64,000 nt of DNA, taken from Marinobacter pelagius (GTDB taxonomy: Bacteria > Pseudomonadota > Gammaproteobacteria > Pseudomonadales > Oleiphilaceae). The notes beneath the pieces are model-generated. The model had not been told where the DNA came from, did not search any database, and saw only the letters and a program-made list of their open reading frames with translations. Made by a program: the position numbers and the translations under genes. Positions 41,714 to 50,863 of this stretch are shown piece after piece. Numbering within the stretch: position 1 is the first letter of the stretch; each line of letters opens with the position of its first letter. The DNA is taken from the NCBI RefSeq assembly GCF_900114925.1, contig NZ_FOUR01000008.1:104955-168954 (forward strand), in the 5' to 3' direction.

Positions 41714-44646
41714 GAGTATCCCTTAATTTGCGCTTGATTCTGGCGGCTGCGGCGACCGTATTTGGAGCAACGGCGACGAGTCCTCTCCATGCGGATGATA
41801 CCGAGATATTCTTCACCCCGCCGGGAACTTCACAGATCGTGAAGCCCAACATCATGTTCATCATTGATAACTCGGGAAGTATGGATACAGATGTGGGCGA
41901 CAGCGACATGACACGAATGGAGGTCGTCAAATCCGTGACCATGAACCTCATCGACCGGATGGAAGATGTCAATATTGGGTTGATGAAGTTCAATGTACAG
42001 AAATCTTGCAACTATCACGGATCCTGTTGGGAGTCCACAGAAAGTGGTGGGCATATCATGTCCCCGCCAGTACCGTTGGATGATGATAACAAGGTAGAAC
42101 TGAAAAAGTTGGTTGATGAACTTAAGCCAGTGGGTAACACTCCATTGGCAGAAACACTGGCTGAACTCGCCCGTTATTTTCGTGGCGATAGTCCCTTCTA
42201 TGATGATGAGCCTATTGATTCGGCGCTTGCTTCATCGGATGCCTATCAGTCGCCGGTCGAGTATCAATGCCAAAGGAATTATGCGGTTTTCCTGACGGAT
42301 GGTGCTCCAACGGCGGATGATACCGATACAGACATCGGAAATTACATAGGGGAAAAATGCGGTAGCGCAAACTCCGACGATCCAAATGATAGTTGCCTGG
42401 ATGAAGTGGCGGGCTTTTTGGCAAACGGAGACCTTAGCAGCACCCATGAGGGTAACCAATACCTGATCACTAACACTGTGGGTTTTGCTACTTCGCAAGC
42501 GCTATTGTCAGACACTGCTGAAGCAGGTAAGGGAAATTATTATCGTGCAGATGAGCAGGAAGGGCTGGAAGCTGCCTTTGACAAGATCTATGAGGCAGTG
42601 CGTGCCCAGGGCACGACCTACGTATCTCCGGGTGTTGCCATCAATACCTTTGATCGTCTTAACCACCTGAATACGCTGTACTACGCGCTTTTTCAGTCGG
42701 ATAAAGGGGCAATCTGGGACGGTAACCTCAAGCGCTATAAGCTTGAGATTCGCAAAGACTCGGCTGGTAAAAACGTTGCGGTTATCGTAGACGCCAATGG
42801 CAATGCTGCCATCGACAACACCACCGGCTTTTTCAAGGAAACAGCAAGAAGCTGGTGGAGCCCGGTTGCTGATGGACCTGACGTAAGTCTCGGTGGAGCC
42901 GCTTCTCAGCTACCTGCGATTACAGAAAACCGCAAGGTATACTCGAACCTGGATTCGCGTAGATCTGACCTCACCAATTCAAAAAACCACGTTATCGTGG
43001 ACAACGTTACCGGTGCAGACTTCGGCGATACCAGTTTGACCGGCGTCGAGCTCGAAAAAGTCGTCAACTGGACTCGTGGCGTCGATGTGAACGATGAGGA
43101 CGGTGATTCGGATACAACTGATGCGAGAAAGCTTCTGGCTGATCCTTTGCACTCTGTCCCGCAACTTGTGATCTACGATGCAACGGCTACTCCCCAGGCG
43201 ACAACTATTTACTACGGGGACAATCAGGGATTCATCCACGCGGTTGATGGCCGTACCGGTGATAGCCAGTTTTCCTTTATTCCCAGGGAACTGTTGAAGA
43301 ACCAACCGGCCATGATGAACAGTACCGATACCTCCAGCAAAGTTTATGGCATGGACGGATCCGTGGTTAAGTGGGTTCACGATGAGGATGTCGATGGTGC
43401 TATAAACAGCTCTGACAGCGATTTTGTCCACATCTTTTCGGGCATGCGCCGTGGTGGGAAGAGTTACTACGCGTTGGACGTTACAACGCCGACTTCGCCG
43501 AGTCTGATGTGGTCTATTACCGGGGGATCTGGAGGCACATCTGGATTCGAGGAATTGGCTCAAACCTGGTCTACTCCCGTAAAAACGAGGATCCGTCAAG
43601 GTAACTCGCTTACTGATGTGCTGATTTTTGCAGGCGGCTATGACGTCGACCAGGACGATGCAACGGTCCGGACAGCGGATGATGAGGGACGTGCGTTGTA
43701 TATCGTTAATGCGAATGACGGGTCCCTGATCTGGTGGGCCGGAGCAACTGACAGTGGTGCCGATCTGGAGCTGTCAGAAATGCAGTACAGCATTCCTGCC
43801 TCACCTAAAGTTCTGGATGTGAACGGCGATGGTGCAGCTGACCAGGTATATGTCGGTGATATGGGAGGACAGATTTTCCGGTTTGACATTGGTGTGACCG
43901 GTAAAAATGACAGCTTGCACGTGACTGGAGGACGGATCGCGAACCTGGCCGGAGATACTGCCGCCAGCAACCGGCGCTTTTACCACACTCCGGATTTGTT
44001 TGGCCTGAAGATTGGCGGCAAGCGTTATCTGGGTCTCGTTATGGGCTCTGGTTACCAGGCGCACCCATTGGATACTACGGTGGAAGATCGGATCTACATG
44101 ATGAAGATTGAGGCTGTAAGTTCGGCGCCAATCGATCCCGACGACGAAACGGAAACAACGGTTCTTTACCAGACGTTGACTGAATCAGACCTCTATGACG
44201 CCACCGATAACAAGATTCAGCAAGACGACAGCGAGACAGTGAGGACAGAGGAAGCTACAAAGCTGGCGGGCAAGAAAGGCTGGTATATTCGCCTCACCAA
44301 TGATGGAGAAAAAGTGCTGTCCGAAAGCACTACGGTCAACAATGAAATCTACATTACAACCTATGAGCCGAAGGCAAGTACCAATCCCTGCTTCCCGCCA
44401 ACCGGAACATCCCGGATGTACCACCTGTCAGCGTTCAATGGGACGGCGGTACGCAATTACGATGGTGTAGGCAGTGATAGCGAGCTCACCAGGGAGGACC
44501 GTTACGTAGAGCTCAGCACAGCGGGTCTGCCTCCGACTCCGCAAAGGATGCGGGTTGATGACACTGATGTCATATGCATAGGCACGGAGTGTCAAACCAT
44601 TGAAACAGTGAAAGGCGTCGTCGAAACCTACTGGTATGAGGACTGA
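41710..44646 (+). CDS. pilY1: Type IV pilus adhesin/tip protein PilY1
   Basis: Pilus-tip and cell-surface protein for adhesion and mechanosensing. 978 residues. A signal peptide (residues 1-28) is followed by a von Willebrand A domain with the MIDAS motif DNSGS at 53-57 (IMFIIDNSGSMD). The C-terminal half is the PilY1 beta-propeller, with YYGDNQGFIHAVDGRTGD and the calcium-loop sequence DVNGDGAADQVYVGDMGG. The C-terminus is acidic and carries a cysteine pair (VICIGTEC). A+T richer than the housekeeping genes around it, as often with surface proteins. Confidence 0.93.
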   Translation: MRVSLNLRLILAAAATVFGATATSPLHADDTEIFFTPPGTSQIVKPNIMFIIDNSGSMDTDVGDSDMTRMEVVKSVTMNLIDRMEDVNIGLMKFNVQKSCNYHGSCWESTESGGHIMSPPVPLDDDNKVELKKLVDELKPVGNTPLAETLAELARYFRGDSPFYDDEPIDSALASSDAYQSPVEYQCQRNYAVFLTDGAPTADDTDTDIGNYIGEKCGSANSDDPNDSCLDEVAGFLANGDLSSTHEGNQYLITNTVGFATSQALLSDTAEAGKGNYYRADEQEGLEAAFDKIYEAVRAQGTTYVSPGVAINTFDRLNHLNTLYYALFQSDKGAIWDGNLKRYKLEIRKDSAGKNVAVIVDANGNAAIDNTTGFFKETARSWWSPVADGPDVSLGGAASQLPAITENRKVYSNLDSRRSDLTNSKNHVIVDNVTGADFGDTSLTGVELEKVVNWTRGVDVNDEDGDSDTTDARKLLADPLHSVPQLVIYDATATPQATTIYYGDNQGFIHAVDGRTGDSQFSFIPRELLKNQPAMMNSTDTSSKVYGMDGSVVKWVHDEDVDGAINSSDSDFVHIFSGMRRGGKSYYALDVTTPTSPSLMWSITGGSGGTSGFEELAQTWSTPVKTRIRQGNSLTDVLIFAGGYDVDQDDATVRTADDEGRALYIVNANDGSLIWWAGATDSGADLELSEMQYSIPASPKVLDVNGDGAADQVYVGDMGGQIFRFDIGVTGKNDSLHVTGGRIANLAGDTAASNRRFYHTPDLFGLKIGGKRYLGLVMGSGYQAHPLDTTVEDRIYMMKIEAVSSAPIDPDDETETTVLYQTLTESDLYDATDNKIQQDDSETVRTEEATKLAGKKGWYIRLTNDGEKVLSESTTVNNEIYITTYEPKASTNPCFPPTGTSRMYHLSAFNGTAVRNYDGVGSDSELTREDRYVELSTAGLPPTPQRMRVDDTDVICIGTECQTIETVKGVVETYWYED

Positions 44647-44651
44647 TCCAG

Positions 44652-45104
44652 ATGAATCCAGGTAAGGAGCAGAGAGGTTTTACCCTTATCGAGTTGATGA
44701 TTGTGGTGGCGATCATAGGCATTATTGCTGCGATCGCTTACCCCAGTTATACGGATTATGTCGAGAAAACCCGGCGTTCCGATGCTCAGGGGGCTCTCAT
44801 GGGCTTGGCGGCGGCGATGGAGCGCCATTATGCGACCAATAATAGCTATGAGGATGCCGCAAGTGGCGGTGCCGATACCGGTTCGCCGGCCATTTACGCG
44901 GACGAGGCGCCCCTCGATGGTAATACCAAGTATTATGACCTGACTATCCAGGCTGCCGATGCGACTTCATTCACTCTGCGTGCCACACCGAAGGGGGCTC
45001 AGGCCGGTGACGGGATGTTGGAGCTGGACTCCACCGGCGCCCGGAGATGGGACAGCGATGCCAGCACCTCTTTCGATACTGGTGAGAATACCTGGAACAA
45101 ATGA
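44652..45104 (+). CDS. pilE: Type IV pilin-like protein PilE
   Basis: Minor pilin at the end of the operon. The prepilin motif is KEQRG followed by FTLIELMIVVAIIGIIAAIA, with the +5 glutamate. YPSYTDYVEKTRRSDAQGAL and YYDLTIQAADATSFTLRATP are typical of PilE. It has no C-terminal cysteine loop, so it is not the major PilA. 150 residues. A terminator directly after it closes the operon. Confidence 0.9.
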   Translation: MNPGKEQRGFTLIELMIVVAIIGIIAAIAYPSYTDYVEKTRRSDAQGALMGLAAAMERHYATNNSYEDAASGGADTGSPAIYADEAPLDGNTKYYDLTIQAADATSFTLRATPKGAQAGDGMLELDSTGARRWDSDASTSFDTGENTWNK

Positions 45105-45111
45105 TCTGATG

Positions 45112-45137
45112 AAAGCCGGTCCAATGACCGGCTTTTT
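45112..45137 (+). terminator. Terminator between pilE and the reverse pseudopilin gene
   Basis: AAAGCCGGTC (45112-45121) pairs with GACCGGCTTT (45126-45135), with a T run following. The A run on the left lets it serve both converging genes. Confidence 0.85.
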
Positions 45138-45139
45138 AT

Positions 45140-45700
45140 TCAGCAGGTTATTTCGGCACCCCAGCGCAGCTTGATAGTTCCGTCCCCGTCCTTGTCAGAC
45201 TGAACGCGAAATCGTCCCACCATGTTAACCGCCATATAGGTCATCGTGCCGGTTTCCGGTTCTGCCGGGCACAGTACAAGGCTTCCGAGGGAGCCGTAAG
45301 CAAAGCCTTTTTCATTGAACTGAAAGTACCCCCTCCCGGCGGTTCTTGAGTACATAGTGAAGGGGTGACTGACCGGTTCCTGCACTCGTAGAATTTCCCC
45401 GTTGTCAGGCTGTTTATCGTTATTTACATCGACGAAAACCGATACTGGCTGTTGCCAGTCGTCCACGCATTCGTTCTTTTCGGACAGAGGGCAAATCGTA
45501 ACAAGGGAATGGTTGCTGGCCGCAGCCCAGCGGGCAAAGGCAAACAGGCTATGGTAGGTATCGATAATGGTTCGATGTCTGCTACGTTCTACAACAGTAT
45601 TCCAGCCTTGGACGGCCAGACCTGAAACAATGGCGAGAATGGCGATGGTGATGACCAGTTCGGGCAGAGTAAAGCCCGCTGGTCGCTGCACGACCTGCAT
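45140..45700 (-). CDS. GspH/FimT-family pseudopilin (reverse strand)
   Basis: A second FimT/FimU-like minor pilin of 186 residues, transcribed against the pilus operon. The prepilin motif is QRPAG then FTLPELVITIAILAIVSGLA, with proline in place of the usual isoleucine/valine at +4 but the +5 glutamate present. Cysteines in TICPLSEKNEC and LVLCPAE resemble the FimT pattern. In Pseudomonas fimT lies beside pilR in the same strand as fimU; here the gene is inverted relative to the operon. It may be an independent DNA-uptake or assembly pilin (inference). Confidence 0.85.
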   Translation of the reverse strand: MQVVQRPAGFTLPELVITIAILAIVSGLAVQGWNTVVERSRHRTIIDTYHSLFAFARWAAASNHSLVTICPLSEKNECVDDWQQPVSVFVDVNNDKQPDNGEILRVQEPVSHPFTMYSRTAGRGYFQFNEKGFAYGSLGSLVLCPAEPETGTMTYMAVNMVGRFRVQSDKDGDGTIKLRWGAEITC

Positions 45701-45811
45701 TTTGAATAACTCTCCTTGTTAGGTGTTCATCCATGAACGCCCCGGCTTCCTGCCAGGGAGCGCATCTAATTGTATAGGGTTCCGGTTTACGCGTATGTGC
45801 GGCTCTTCGCT

Positions 45812-47188
45812 TTACTCCATCCCCAACTTCTTCAACCGATACCGCAAAGCCCGAAAACTGATCCCCAGCCGTTTGGCCGCGGCCGTCTTGTTCCAGCGGG
45901 TAGCCTCCAGGGCCTTCTCAATCGCCTGGCGCTCAATGGTTTCCAGGAACCCTTCAAGGTCAATCTCCCCCTCCGGTACGCTGGGGGCATCGGTGCCGGG
46001 ATTGGCCGGGCCAGAGGCTGACCCTGCGGGCTGCACCCCGTTGCCCAGGTGCAAGTCGTCGGCACTGATGCGGTCCTCATCGCACAGGGTAAAGGCCCGT
46101 TCCAGAATGTTCTCCAACTCCCGCACGTTGCCGGGGAAGTCATAGGCCTTGAGCCGTTCGATGGCATCCGGGGTGAGGGCGGCCGGGTCGCATTCGTATT
46201 CCCGGGCGATGCGCCCGAGGATATGGCTGGCGAGCAGGGGAATGTCATCGGCCCGCTCCCGCAGTGGCGGAACTGCCAGTTCGATCACGTTGATCCGATA
46301 GAACAGGTCCTGGCGGAAGTTGCCTTCCTGCACCAGCTCCGGCAGGTTCTTGTGGGTGGCGCTCAGTACCCGGATGTCTACCGGTACTTCCCTGGTGTCG
46401 CCCACCGGGCGTACGGCCTTTTCCTGGATGGCCCGCAGCAGTTTCACCTGCATGGCCAGGGGCAGGTCGGCTACTTCGTCCAGGAACAGGGTGCCGCCGT
46501 TGGCGGAGCGGAACAGGCCTTCCTTGTTTTCGACGGCCCCGGTGAAGCTGCCTTTCTTGTGGCCGAAGAATTCGCTTTCCATCAGCTCGGAGGGGATGGC
46601 GCCGCAGTTGACGGCCACGAAGGGACCTTCCCGTCGAGGGCCCTGCAGGTGGATCATCCGGGCCACCAGTTCCTTGCCGCTGCCGGATTCGCCACTGATG
46701 AACACTGGCGCCTGGCTGCGGGCGAGTTTGCGGGTCTGGTTGCGCAGCTTGCGGATCTGGGGCGAGTTGCCCAGCAGAAGGCCCGGCTCGTCGGTATCCG
46801 GGTCGGCGTCGGGTTCTGCCTCGGAAAGTCTCAGTGCGCTGTTGACCAGCTCCCGCAGCCTGGGCAGTTCCACCGGTTTGGAGACAAAATCGAAGGCGCC
46901 GGCTTTCAGGGATTCGATGGCGGTGTCCATGTTGCCGTAGGCGGTAATCACCGCCACCGGCGTGGCCGGGGCGTGCTGCTGGATCCAGTGCACCAGGTCA
47001 ATGCCGTTGCCGTCCGGCAGGTTCATGTCGGTCAGGCACAGCTGGGGCTGATGTTTTTCCAGCAGCTGCCGGGCGGTGGTGAGGTCCGGCGCGGTCAGGG
47101 TTTCAATGCCCATCCGGGTGAGGGTGATTTCCAGCAGGTCCCGGATATCCGGCTCGTCATCAACGATCAGTGCGGTATGCGTGGTCAT
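45812..47188 (-). CDS. pilR: Sigma-54 response regulator PilR
   Basis: Activates sigma-54 promoters of pilin genes when phosphorylated by PilS. 458 residues: receiver domain with D10, D11, phospho-acceptor D54 and K104; AAA+ domain with Walker A GESGSGKE (166-173) and the sigma-54 contact loop GSFTGA (213-218); C-terminal Fis-type helix-turn-helix KTAAAKRLGISFRALRYRLK. The loop has serine where many members have alanine. Paired with pilS upstream on the same strand. Confidence 0.95.
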   Translation of the reverse strand: MTTHTALIVDDEPDIRDLLEITLTRMGIETLTAPDLTTARQLLEKHQPQLCLTDMNLPDGNGIDLVHWIQQHAPATPVAVITAYGNMDTAIESLKAGAFDFVSKPVELPRLRELVNSALRLSEAEPDADPDTDEPGLLLGNSPQIRKLRNQTRKLARSQAPVFISGESGSGKELVARMIHLQGPRREGPFVAVNCGAIPSELMESEFFGHKKGSFTGAVENKEGLFRSANGGTLFLDEVADLPLAMQVKLLRAIQEKAVRPVGDTREVPVDIRVLSATHKNLPELVQEGNFRQDLFYRINVIELAVPPLRERADDIPLLASHILGRIAREYECDPAALTPDAIERLKAYDFPGNVRELENILERAFTLCDEDRISADDLHLGNGVQPAGSASGPANPGTDAPSVPEGEIDLEGFLETIERQAIEKALEATRWNKTAAAKRLGISFRALRYRLKKLGME

Positions 47189-47244
47189 TGTCTCGTGTTG
47201 GTTCCATCTCGTTGTGCGGGCCCCGGGGTCAGAAAGTTTCTAGA

Positions 47245-48891
47245 TCAGATCATGCGCCCGGGTGGGGCAAAGGTAATGCGGAAACAGCACCCTGGCTGGT
47301 CATCCTCCACCAGCGACAGGTGCGCCTGGTTAGACTCGCACAGTTCCCGGGCCAGATAAAGGCCCAGGCCGGTGCCACTTTTGTCGGTTGTGAAGAACGG
47401 CTCAAACACCGAGCTGCGGTGTTCTTTCGAGATGCCTGGGCCGTAGTCCCGAACATCCAGATAGGCCCGTTCTCCATCCTCCGTGGTGCCCGCGCTAAGT
47501 TTTATATGCTTCTCGCCACATTGCTGCTGGCTGTAGCGAAGCCCGTTGTCACACAGGTTGACCAGAACCTGCTCGATCTGGCTCTTGTCGAACCGTGCCG
47601 CCGGTACGTCCGGGTCTATGACGAGATCGATCCGGACCGGGCTGGACTGGTCATCCTGGGTTTGCAGGAAATCCCGCCGGAACTCCTGCAGCCACACGGG
47701 AATATCCACTAACTCGGCATTCGCTGCCTTGCGCCGGGACAACTCCAGGACATTCTCGATAATGCCGTTTACCCGTCGGGAGTGGCGGCGGATGATGTCC
47801 AGCATGCGCTTGTCGCCCTCATCGAGGGACGGGGACTCCTCCATCAGCTGTGCGGCGTGGCTGATGGCGCCCAGGGGATTACGGATCTCGTGGGCGATGC
47901 CGGCGGTCAGTCGGCCGAGTGAAGCCAGTTTCATCTGCTGCGCCTGCTGGGTCACCTTGCTCATGTCGTCCACGAACACCAGGATCAGGTCCCCCTGTTC
48001 CTGGTCCAGTTGGGTAAAATTGGCCTGCAGCAGGGGCGAGGTGGAAGCGGACTGGAATGGCGCAACGCGCTTGCGCGGATCCTTGAGCCAGTCTTCCAGG
48101 CCGAGCTTGAGGGGCTGGGGCAGTACCCGGTTTTGCACCTGGCCTGAATCCTCCGCACCTGGCGTGCCGAACAGCAGTTCCTCGGCCGCCGCGTTGGCCA
48201 GGCGGATCTGCCCGGTGCGATCCAGTACCAGGATACCGGTGCGCATGCGCTGGATGATCTGCTGGTTGATCTGCTCCAATTCGGCGATGCTGCGGGCGCG
48301 GCTCGAGGCCAGGGCTTCGCTTCGCATCATCCGCCGGGAGATGTTCTGCAGGATAAACGCAGCCGCGAAATAGAGAATGCCGAGGGAGCCGGCGCGGACA
48401 ATATCGTCACCACTTTCATCCAGTACCAGGACCGCCCAGCTGGAAATGCCCAGGGAGCAGAGCGCGGCCAGGGCGGCATAGAAGGTGCCCATGCGACTCG
48501 GGGTCAGGATGTTGCCGGCGGCGACCGAAATGATGACGAGATTGGCCAGGCCGTTGGTAATGCCGGTACTGCTTATCAGCAGGCCATGCATGATCAGGAT
48601 GTCCAGTAGGATGGACAGGGTGATGTGCCGCTGACTGGGCTGGAAGCCGGCGAACAATGTCATCCCGATAAAGGCATTCAGGGCCAGGTAGGACACCACG
48701 CCAGCCTGGTAGTAATCCTGCCAGCGGAAACGGGGCTCCATGGCGACCGGATCAATAAACAGCAACCCCACCAGCATCAAACTGACCACCAGCCGGTAAT
48801 GGTTGTAGATCCGGAACAGCTTCACTTGCTGCCAGTTGCCCGGCAGGTTCAGTGCCTGTGCGCTGCCGGTTGGTGACGTACTGCCTGTCAT
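47245..48891 (-). CDS. pilS: Sensor histidine kinase PilS
   Basis: Inner-membrane kinase that monitors pilin level and phosphorylates PilR. 548 residues: about six hydrophobic segments in residues 33-185, a PAS-like linker (GILVLDRTGQIRLANAAAEE), the DHp histidine H334 in HEIRNPLGAISHAAQ and a GHKL ATPase domain with NLCDNGLRYS, DYGPGI and GTGLGLYLARELCE. A degenerate half copy of the 30-bp palindrome (47225-47236) lies between pilS and pilR. Divergent from nadE. Confidence 0.94.
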   Translation of the reverse strand: MTGSTSPTGSAQALNLPGNWQQVKLFRIYNHYRLVVSLMLVGLLFIDPVAMEPRFRWQDYYQAGVVSYLALNAFIGMTLFAGFQPSQRHITLSILLDILIMHGLLISSTGITNGLANLVIISVAAGNILTPSRMGTFYAALAALCSLGISSWAVLVLDESGDDIVRAGSLGILYFAAAFILQNISRRMMRSEALASSRARSIAELEQINQQIIQRMRTGILVLDRTGQIRLANAAAEELLFGTPGAEDSGQVQNRVLPQPLKLGLEDWLKDPRKRVAPFQSASTSPLLQANFTQLDQEQGDLILVFVDDMSKVTQQAQQMKLASLGRLTAGIAHEIRNPLGAISHAAQLMEESPSLDEGDKRMLDIIRRHSRRVNGIIENVLELSRRKAANAELVDIPVWLQEFRRDFLQTQDDQSSPVRIDLVIDPDVPAARFDKSQIEQVLVNLCDNGLRYSQQQCGEKHIKLSAGTTEDGERAYLDVRDYGPGISKEHRSSVFEPFFTTDKSGTGLGLYLARELCESNQAHLSLVEDDQPGCCFRITFAPPGRMI

Positions 48892-48983
48892 GGTTGCCTT
48901 TTGTCTTTGTTGGTCGGAAGAAATTCTCGCCCTCGCGGGGTTATAATAGCCTTTTCATGGCAATGAGTTACAGGAGCCGATTT

Positions 48984-50648
48984 ATGTCCGTGTCCGGGAA
49001 CGCCCCGTCCTCCCAATCGCCTGCCCGGAAGCTGCGGGTCGTCATGGCCCAGCTGGATTTCCTGGTAGGGGATATTCCCGGCAATGCCCGGCTGGTGATT
49101 GACGCCACCCGTAAGGCGGCTACCGAGCACCAGGCGGACATTGTAGTGTTCCCGGAACTCTGCCTGACCGGCTATCCGCCCGAAGATTTGCTGCTGCGCC
49201 CGAGCCTGGACCTGCGGGTGGATGAGGCTCTGGAGGAGATCCGGGGCGCGGACCTGGGGCCGGCGATCGTCATTGGAGCACCTCTGCGCCACCACGGGCT
49301 GCTCTACAACGGTGCCGTGGTGATCGAGAGGGGTGAGATCACCGGCCGCTACTTCAAGCGCTTCCCGCCCAATTACCAGGTATTTGATGAAAAGCGCTAC
49401 TTTGCCGAGGGCAGGGACGTGCTAACCCTGGATATCCGGGGTATTCCGGTCGGCATCACCGTCTGTGAAGACATCTGGAAGGACGGGCCGGTGGAGGATT
49501 GCGCCGCAGCCGGCGCCCGGCTGATCCTGAACCTGAATGCGTCGCCCTACGACATCGACAAGCAGGCGAGCCGCAAGGCTCTGCTGGAGCGCAAGTCTCG
49601 GGAGAATACCGTCAGTATTGTCTACGTGAACCTGATCGGCGGGCAGGATGAACTGGTGTTCGACGGCGGCTCCATGGTCTACGACCACTCCGGTGCGTTG
49701 ATGGCCGAAGCGCCGCAGTTCAGCGAGGGACTGTACCCGGTCGACTTTATCTGTGATCACCATTGCCAGCCGGTGTCCCAGTCCTTGCCCGAGGAGCCGT
49801 CTCTTGAATCTAATGTCTACAGTGCCCTGGTCACCGGGGTCCGGGACTACGTGAACAAGAACGGGTTCAAATCCGTGGTACTGGGGCTGTCCGGCGGAAT
49901 CGATTCGGCTGTCACTCTGGCGGTCGCGGTGGATGCCCTGGGCAAGGACCGGGTGCGAGCCGTGATGATGCCGTTCCGCTACACCTCCAGCATGAGCCTG
50001 GAGGACGCCGAGGCCCAGGCCAACGCCCTGGGCGTGCAGTACGACGTGTTCTCCATCGAGCCGATGTACGATGCCTTCATGGCGACCCTCGCGAAGCCGT
50101 TCGAGGGCACAAAGCCGGACACCACCGAGGAGAACCTGCAGGCGCGACTGCGCGGTGTGCTGCTGATGTCTCTGTCCAACAAGTTTGGCTCCCTGGTGCT
50201 GACTACCGGCAACAAGAGCGAGATGGCAGTGGGATATTCAACGCTGTATGGGGACATGGCTGGCGGCTTTGATGTGCTGAAGGATGTGCCCAAGACTCTG
50301 GTGTTCCGACTGGCCCGCTACCGCAACACCGTTTCCCCGGTGATCCCGGAACGGGTCATCACTCGCCCGCCCTCAGCGGAACTGGCCCCGGACCAGAAGG
50401 ATGAAGACAGCCTGCCGGGATACGATGTGCTGGACCAGATTCTCAATCTCTATGTCGAGCGGGATTTCAGCGCCGAGGCCATAGTAGCGGAGGGGTTTGA
50501 TGCCACTGATGTGGCGAGGGTGATTCGGCTGGTGGATATCAACGAGTACAAACGCCGGCAGGCGCCGATCGGCGTGCGGATTACCGAGCGCGGGTTTGGT
50601 AAGGATCGGCGGTATCCGATTACCAATGGCTGGAAGAGTGGGAAGTAG
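48984..50648 (+). CDS. nadE: Glutamine-dependent NAD+ synthetase
   Basis: Amidates nicotinate adenine dinucleotide to NAD+ using ammonia from glutamine. 554 residues. The N-terminal nitrilase-type glutaminase has the triad E58 (VFPELC), K125 (YFKRFPPN) and C161 (VCEDIW). The synthetase domain has the PP-loop SGGIDS at 303-308 and LVLTTGNKSEMAVGYSTLYG. The ATG at 48984 follows CAGGAG; the frame is open far upstream. TATAAT at 48942-48947 may be its -10 box. In the otherwise Pseudomonas-like order, nadE is an addition between pilS and bamD. Confidence 0.96.
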   Translation: MSVSGNAPSSQSPARKLRVVMAQLDFLVGDIPGNARLVIDATRKAATEHQADIVVFPELCLTGYPPEDLLLRPSLDLRVDEALEEIRGADLGPAIVIGAPLRHHGLLYNGAVVIERGEITGRYFKRFPPNYQVFDEKRYFAEGRDVLTLDIRGIPVGITVCEDIWKDGPVEDCAAAGARLILNLNASPYDIDKQASRKALLERKSRENTVSIVYVNLIGGQDELVFDGGSMVYDHSGALMAEAPQFSEGLYPVDFICDHHCQPVSQSLPEEPSLESNVYSALVTGVRDYVNKNGFKSVVLGLSGGIDSAVTLAVAVDALGKDRVRAVMMPFRYTSSMSLEDAEAQANALGVQYDVFSIEPMYDAFMATLAKPFEGTKPDTTEENLQARLRGVLLMSLSNKFGSLVLTTGNKSEMAVGYSTLYGDMAGGFDVLKDVPKTLVFRLARYRNTVSPVIPERVITRPPSAELAPDQKDEDSLPGYDVLDQILNLYVERDFSAEAIVAEGFDATDVARVIRLVDINEYKRRQAPIGVRITERGFGKDRRYPITNGWKSGK

Positions 50649-50664
50649 CGGTGTGATTGAAAAT

Positions 50665-50841
50665 GGGGTCAGAAGAAAGCGTTCTTCAGACCCCGGGTTC
50701 GGGTCAAGCTCGGGAGTCCGGCCGCCAGGCAGGGGTCAGATGAAGGTTTTCATCTGACCCCATCTTCAGGTCAATCTTCTGAGCCAGGCGTCAACTCCGG
50801 GGTCCAACTCAGGGGTCTGATGAAAGCCTTCATCTGACCCC
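50665..50841. repeat. 30-bp palindromic repeat, three copies (nadE and bamD converge)
   Basis: Copies at 50665-50694 (GAAG/CTTC), 50732-50761 and 50812-50841 (both GATG/CATC); starts 67 and 80 bp apart. The second spacer, 50 bp, contains an extra half site GGGGTCC. They lie between converging genes with no other terminator. Confidence 0.95.
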
Positions 50842-50863
50842 AATTTAGCGTCCGGCTCCAACT

